Source: a virus
Direction: 5' to 3' (one strand)
Virus record (IMG/VR): IMGVR_UViG_3300019757_000164
Span: 60,855 to 124,854 of that record
Length of the DNA stretch: 64,000 nucleotides
The first letter of the stretch is position 1. Each line of letters begins with the position of its first letter. Shown in pieces: positions 61,374 through 64,000 of this stretch. Below the pieces are notes generated by a model. The model had not been told where the DNA came from and did no database searches. It saw only the letters and a list, made by a program, of their open reading frames with translations. A program made the position numbers and the translations under genes.

Positions 61374-62518
61374 TGGCTCAATTTGGAGATTATTTAGAAG
61401 ATATAAAAAAATCATTGATACAATATTATTTTAGAGTTACTTTGTTAGACAAGGATGAAAATGAAATAAGAGAACTTACGGATGACATTATAGATGGAAC
61501 TTTAAATATATCATTTCAAAATGGTTCAAGAAGAACTGCAAGTATAAAATTTGTTAACCTAGACAATAAATACACTTTGAGTCCTAATGATGACAAAATA
61601 TGGTTTGATAATAAATTTAAGATAGAAACCGGCATTATAAATGATGGAGTAGAAGTACTATTTCCACAAGGAATCTATGTAATAGGAGAACCTAATCTTT
61701 CTAATAACTACAACTCAGAATCAACGACTACTTTCGAACTGTATGATAAATTTTCATATTTAGATGGAACAATATCTGGAAAATTAGAAAATACAATATA
61801 TATTGAAAAAGGAAAAAATGTTGTAACAGTAATGGAAGAATTATTTCAAATAGCAGATGATGATAGCATACAAATAGCATATGATATAAAACCACTAATA
61901 CCAGAAGCTAATTCATTCACTGCTCCGTATAGTTTTTATGTCGATAAAGGTCAAACCTATTTTGATGCGATGAATGAGTTATGTGAAGCGATAGGGTACA
62001 CTGTTTATTTTGATGAAGAAGGATATCCCAGATTTGAAGCAATTATCAACCCAGAAAATGAACCTCCAGTTGTTACTTTTAAAGAAGATGATATTTTAAA
62101 GTCTAGCTTGAACAGTAGATATGAAGTAAACAAATTGAAGAATTCAATAAGAGTAGAGGGTATTACGTGGGATGATGGTATAACTCATGACGCAAACGCA
62201 GAGCAAACAACAGGCTCTGTTAGTATAAGCAGAATAGGAAGAAGGTCTGAGTTTATTGGAGATGATGTTATTTATAATGATACATTGGCACAACAACGAG
62301 CGAATTATGAATTAGATCAATCAACATCAATTAGTGAAACTTTAAATATATCATTCTTCCCAGTAGACAACCTAGATGTGGGAAGAGTTATACAAGTAAC
62401 AGATAGTAGAATTGGCATATCTGACGGTAGATTCCAAGTGAGACAAATTAATTTACCATTAAGAAAAAACACTCAAGCATCAATAGATGGTCAAAGAACT
62501 ATAGAGATAGGAGTTTGA
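61373..62518 (+). CDS. Baseplate hub protein (DUF5048/gp27-like)
   Basis: A 381-aa protein with the pattern of the tail-associated hub: YFRVTLLDKDENEIRELTDD, GTLNISFQNGSRRTASIKFV, PQGIYVIGEPNLSNN, FYVDKGQTYFDAMNELCEAI, and INISF-type repeated strands at the end (TSISETLNISFFPVDNLDVG). Forms the central baseplate ring below the tape measure. No lysozyme-type domain is visible. Starts at ATG 61373 in TAATG overlap with the gene before. Confidence 0.8.
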   Translation: MAQFGDYLEDIKKSLIQYYFRVTLLDKDENEIRELTDDIIDGTLNISFQNGSRRTASIKFVNLDNKYTLSPNDDKIWFDNKFKIETGIINDGVEVLFPQGIYVIGEPNLSNNYNSESTTTFELYDKFSYLDGTISGKLENTIYIEKGKNVVTVMEELFQIADDDSIQIAYDIKPLIPEANSFTAPYSFYVDKGQTYFDAMNELCEAIGYTVYFDEEGYPRFEAIINPENEPPVVTFKEDDILKSSLNSRYEVNKLKNSIRVEGITWDDGITHDANAEQTTGSVSISRIGRRSEFIGDDVIYNDTLAQQRANYELDQSTSISETLNISFFPVDNLDVGRVIQVTDSRIGISDGRFQVRQINLPLRKNTQASIDGQRTIEIGV

Positions 62519-62519
62519 T

Positions 62520-62798
62520 ATGGCAACTAATTTCAAACCATATGATGATTTTTATAATTTAATAGATGAACAAATCAAAGGAAAAATTAGAACAACAAAA
62601 CCACGACAATTCAAGCTGGCAACTGTAGTATCAATACAGACAAATACAGCAACTATTCTGTTTGATGGAGACACATCAAATGTGAGTGGAGTAAAAATTC
62701 AAAGTGGTTTGACAATAGCACCATCAGATAGAGTAAAGGTTCAGAATGTAAATATGTCATTACAATTGGAATCCTTTACGATTACAGATAAGTATTAA
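62520..62798 (+). CDS. Small baseplate OB-fold (spike-like) protein
   Basis: A 92-aa protein: FYNLIDEQIKGKIRTTKPRQ then a five-strand OB-like part (KLATVVSIQTNTATILFDGD, VKIQSGLTIAPSDRVKVQNV). This is the layout of DUF2577/gpV-type tail-tip proteins, which follow the hub gene. It starts 1 nt after the hub stop. Confidence 0.65.
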   Translation: MATNFKPYDDFYNLIDEQIKGKIRTTKPRQFKLATVVSIQTNTATILFDGDTSNVSGVKIQSGLTIAPSDRVKVQNVNMSLQLESFTITDKY

Positions 62799-62815
62799 AT
62801 CGAAAGGAGGTTTAA

Positions 62816-64000
62816 ATGGCTTTACAAGTAAAAAGTGATATCCCTGAGGAGAGATATTGGGAAGCCAATAGATATGGGGAATTGATTATAAAGATAGGCA
62901 GAACTACAACTGGTGATTTCAATGAGACAAGTACTACTTCTGGTCAAGTGTACGCCGGAACAGGAGGAGAGCAGGAGTTATTACAACAACTCCAAGCAGT
63001 CCTAGAAGTAAATAATATAAGCGCCGATGACTGGAATCAATTACAAAGTGAAATTAATGCGTCTGTAGAAAATCAAATAGGAGAAGTAAAACAAGACGTA
63101 TTAGAAATTAAGGCTAGACTTGAGCAAGAAGATATTTTATCATTTGTAAATCAAACCGGATATGGTGCGTTTTATACATTTGATGATGATGAAGGGATCG
63201 ATACATTAGAAACTACAGCAACTATAAACACATCTGAAGAAGTTGTTTCGTTTAATGAACCGGGATTATACGAAGCAAAATCTGATGGTACCTTTTCTGG
63301 AACAAGAGAAATCAAACTTAAAGAATCGGCGCAAGAGCCAAGAGTAGGAGATAGGCTAGATAGCACTAATGCCATAGTATCGTTAACAGAAAATAGCACA
63401 ACGAATAGTAATTACAAATCAGTTCTACATTTTGATGGAATAGATGGGTCAACAGATTTCCCAGATGAAATAACAAGGGTGTGGTATCCAAGTGGAAGTG
63501 CACAAGTAAATACATCTGCAAAGAAGTTTGGAACGGGTAGCTTACTATTGGACGGAAGTTCTAGTTATATATATACTTTCTCGAACCCCGGAAATATAGG
63601 TGCAAATGATTTTACAATACACTTCTGGGTAAGACCAAATAATTTTGGGGTACAGCAAGCCGTTATGGGGAGATCTACTGTAAATACTGATGGTTGGAAT
63701 CTTAGATTTGAAGCATCAAATATTATAACAATGTACTACAGAGACACTGGCGCAAATGATAATAATATAAATGTAACAACGGCAATACCACAGGATAATC
63801 AATTTCATCATGTGGCAATCAGTAAGGAAGGAAATACAATAAGAACCTTTCTAGATGGAGTATTGGTAACAACCTATTCAGAAACCGACAACATTGATGA
63901 TGCCGATGTACCATTGTGTATAGGAAGAAGAAGAACATCAGACACCACTATCCCTAGCTTTGATGGATGGATAGATGATTTTGTGTTTGTAATCGGTGAA
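62816..64000 (+). CDS. Tail fibre with LamG domain (runs off the window)
   Basis: ATG 62816 follows AAAGGAGG. 395 codons are in the window with no stop. MALQVKSDIPEERYWEANRY is a short fold near the start, then a coiled-coil-like piece (AVLEVNNISADDWNQLQSEI, KQDVLEIKARLEQE). From about residue 205 comes a LamG_3-type domain: HFDGIDGSTDFPDEI, FGTGSLLLDGSSSYI, FTIHFWVRPNNFG, HHVAISKEGNTIRTFLDGVL, IDDFVFVIGE. Such domains bind cell-surface glycans, so this is a likely receptor-binding fibre. Confidence 0.75.
   Translation, partial: MALQVKSDIPEERYWEANRYGELIIKIGRTTTGDFNETSTTSGQVYAGTGGEQELLQQLQAVLEVNNISADDWNQLQSEINASVENQIGEVKQDVLEIKARLEQEDILSFVNQTGYGAFYTFDDDEGIDTLETTATINTSEEVVSFNEPGLYEAKSDGTFSGTREIKLKESAQEPRVGDRLDSTNAIVSLTENSTTNSNYKSVLHFDGIDGSTDFPDEITRVWYPSGSAQVNTSAKKFGTGSLLLDGSSSYIYTFSNPGNIGANDFTIHFWVRPNNFGVQQAVMGRSTVNTDGWNLRFEASNIITMYYRDTGANDNNINVTTAIPQDNQFHHVAISKEGNTIRTFLDGVLVTTYSETDNIDDADVPLCIGRRRTSDTTIPSFDGWIDDFVFVIGE

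Noticed and set aside
1-64000. CRISPR arrays, insertion sequences, integrase or attachment sites
   Set aside because: No regular spacer-repeat series, transposase, or integrase gene was seen anywhere in the window; the mobile elements present are homing endonuclease genes and group I introns.

Overview
The window is a 64-kb piece of a double-stranded DNA bacteriophage genome. The host is most likely a low-GC Bacillota bacterium (Clostridia or Bacilli): the DNA is very A+T-rich, nearly every gene has an AGGAGG-type ribosome binding site 5-9 nt from its start, promoters are clear sigma-A type (TTGACA/TTGCAA, 16-18 nt, TATACT/TATAAT), and TTG and GTG starts are common. Terminase, portal, capsid and tail genes lie in order. 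No tail sheath gene is visible and the tape measure is about 1230 aa, so a long non-contractile (siphovirus-type) tail is the best guess. The tail-fibre gene at the right edge runs out of the window, so the genome continues.

Left part (1-16.3 kb): short divergent and convergent operons of small, mostly unknown accessory proteins, each with its own promoter and terminator. They include a RepL-like winged-helix replication protein, a YopX-family protein, DUF5662 and DUF3307 proteins, a GIY-YIG nuclease and a large VSR-type endonuclease. About 0.8 kb of repeat-bearing non-coding DNA at 5.1-5.9 kb could hold an origin.

Middle (16.3-43.3 kb): a long rightward operon. It starts with small zinc-ribbon proteins and a YonO/RdRP-like single-subunit RNA polymerase (DVDGD motif), then a zinc-ribbon protein, a beta-CASP metallo-beta-lactamase RNase, a metallophosphoesterase and a ClpP-type protease. 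The virion genes follow: putative small terminase, TerL, portal, scaffold, decoration protein, major capsid, connectors (one apparently needing a +1 frameshift at CCC-UGA), tail tube and fibre-like proteins. HNH and GIY-YIG homing endonucleases sit between the structural genes.

43.3-51.9 kb: cargo inserted between the tail-tube region and the tape measure. It holds an rrn-like boxB-boxA element, an Agr-like membrane-protein cluster with an AgrB-like cysteine protease, a lipoprotein, a large ornate non-coding RNA of about 650 nt whose 3' domain is repeated on the far side of an endonuclease gene, and a VSR-type endonuclease.

51.9-64 kb: the tape measure gene, split by four ORF-less group I introns in an alternating A-B-A-B pattern, then distal tail, fibre, baseplate hub, spike and LamG fibre genes. 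The strongest novelty candidates are the alternating introns, the large RNA with its duplicated 3' domain, the recurrent three-way-junction RNAs upstream of endonuclease genes, and the AgrB-like cluster.
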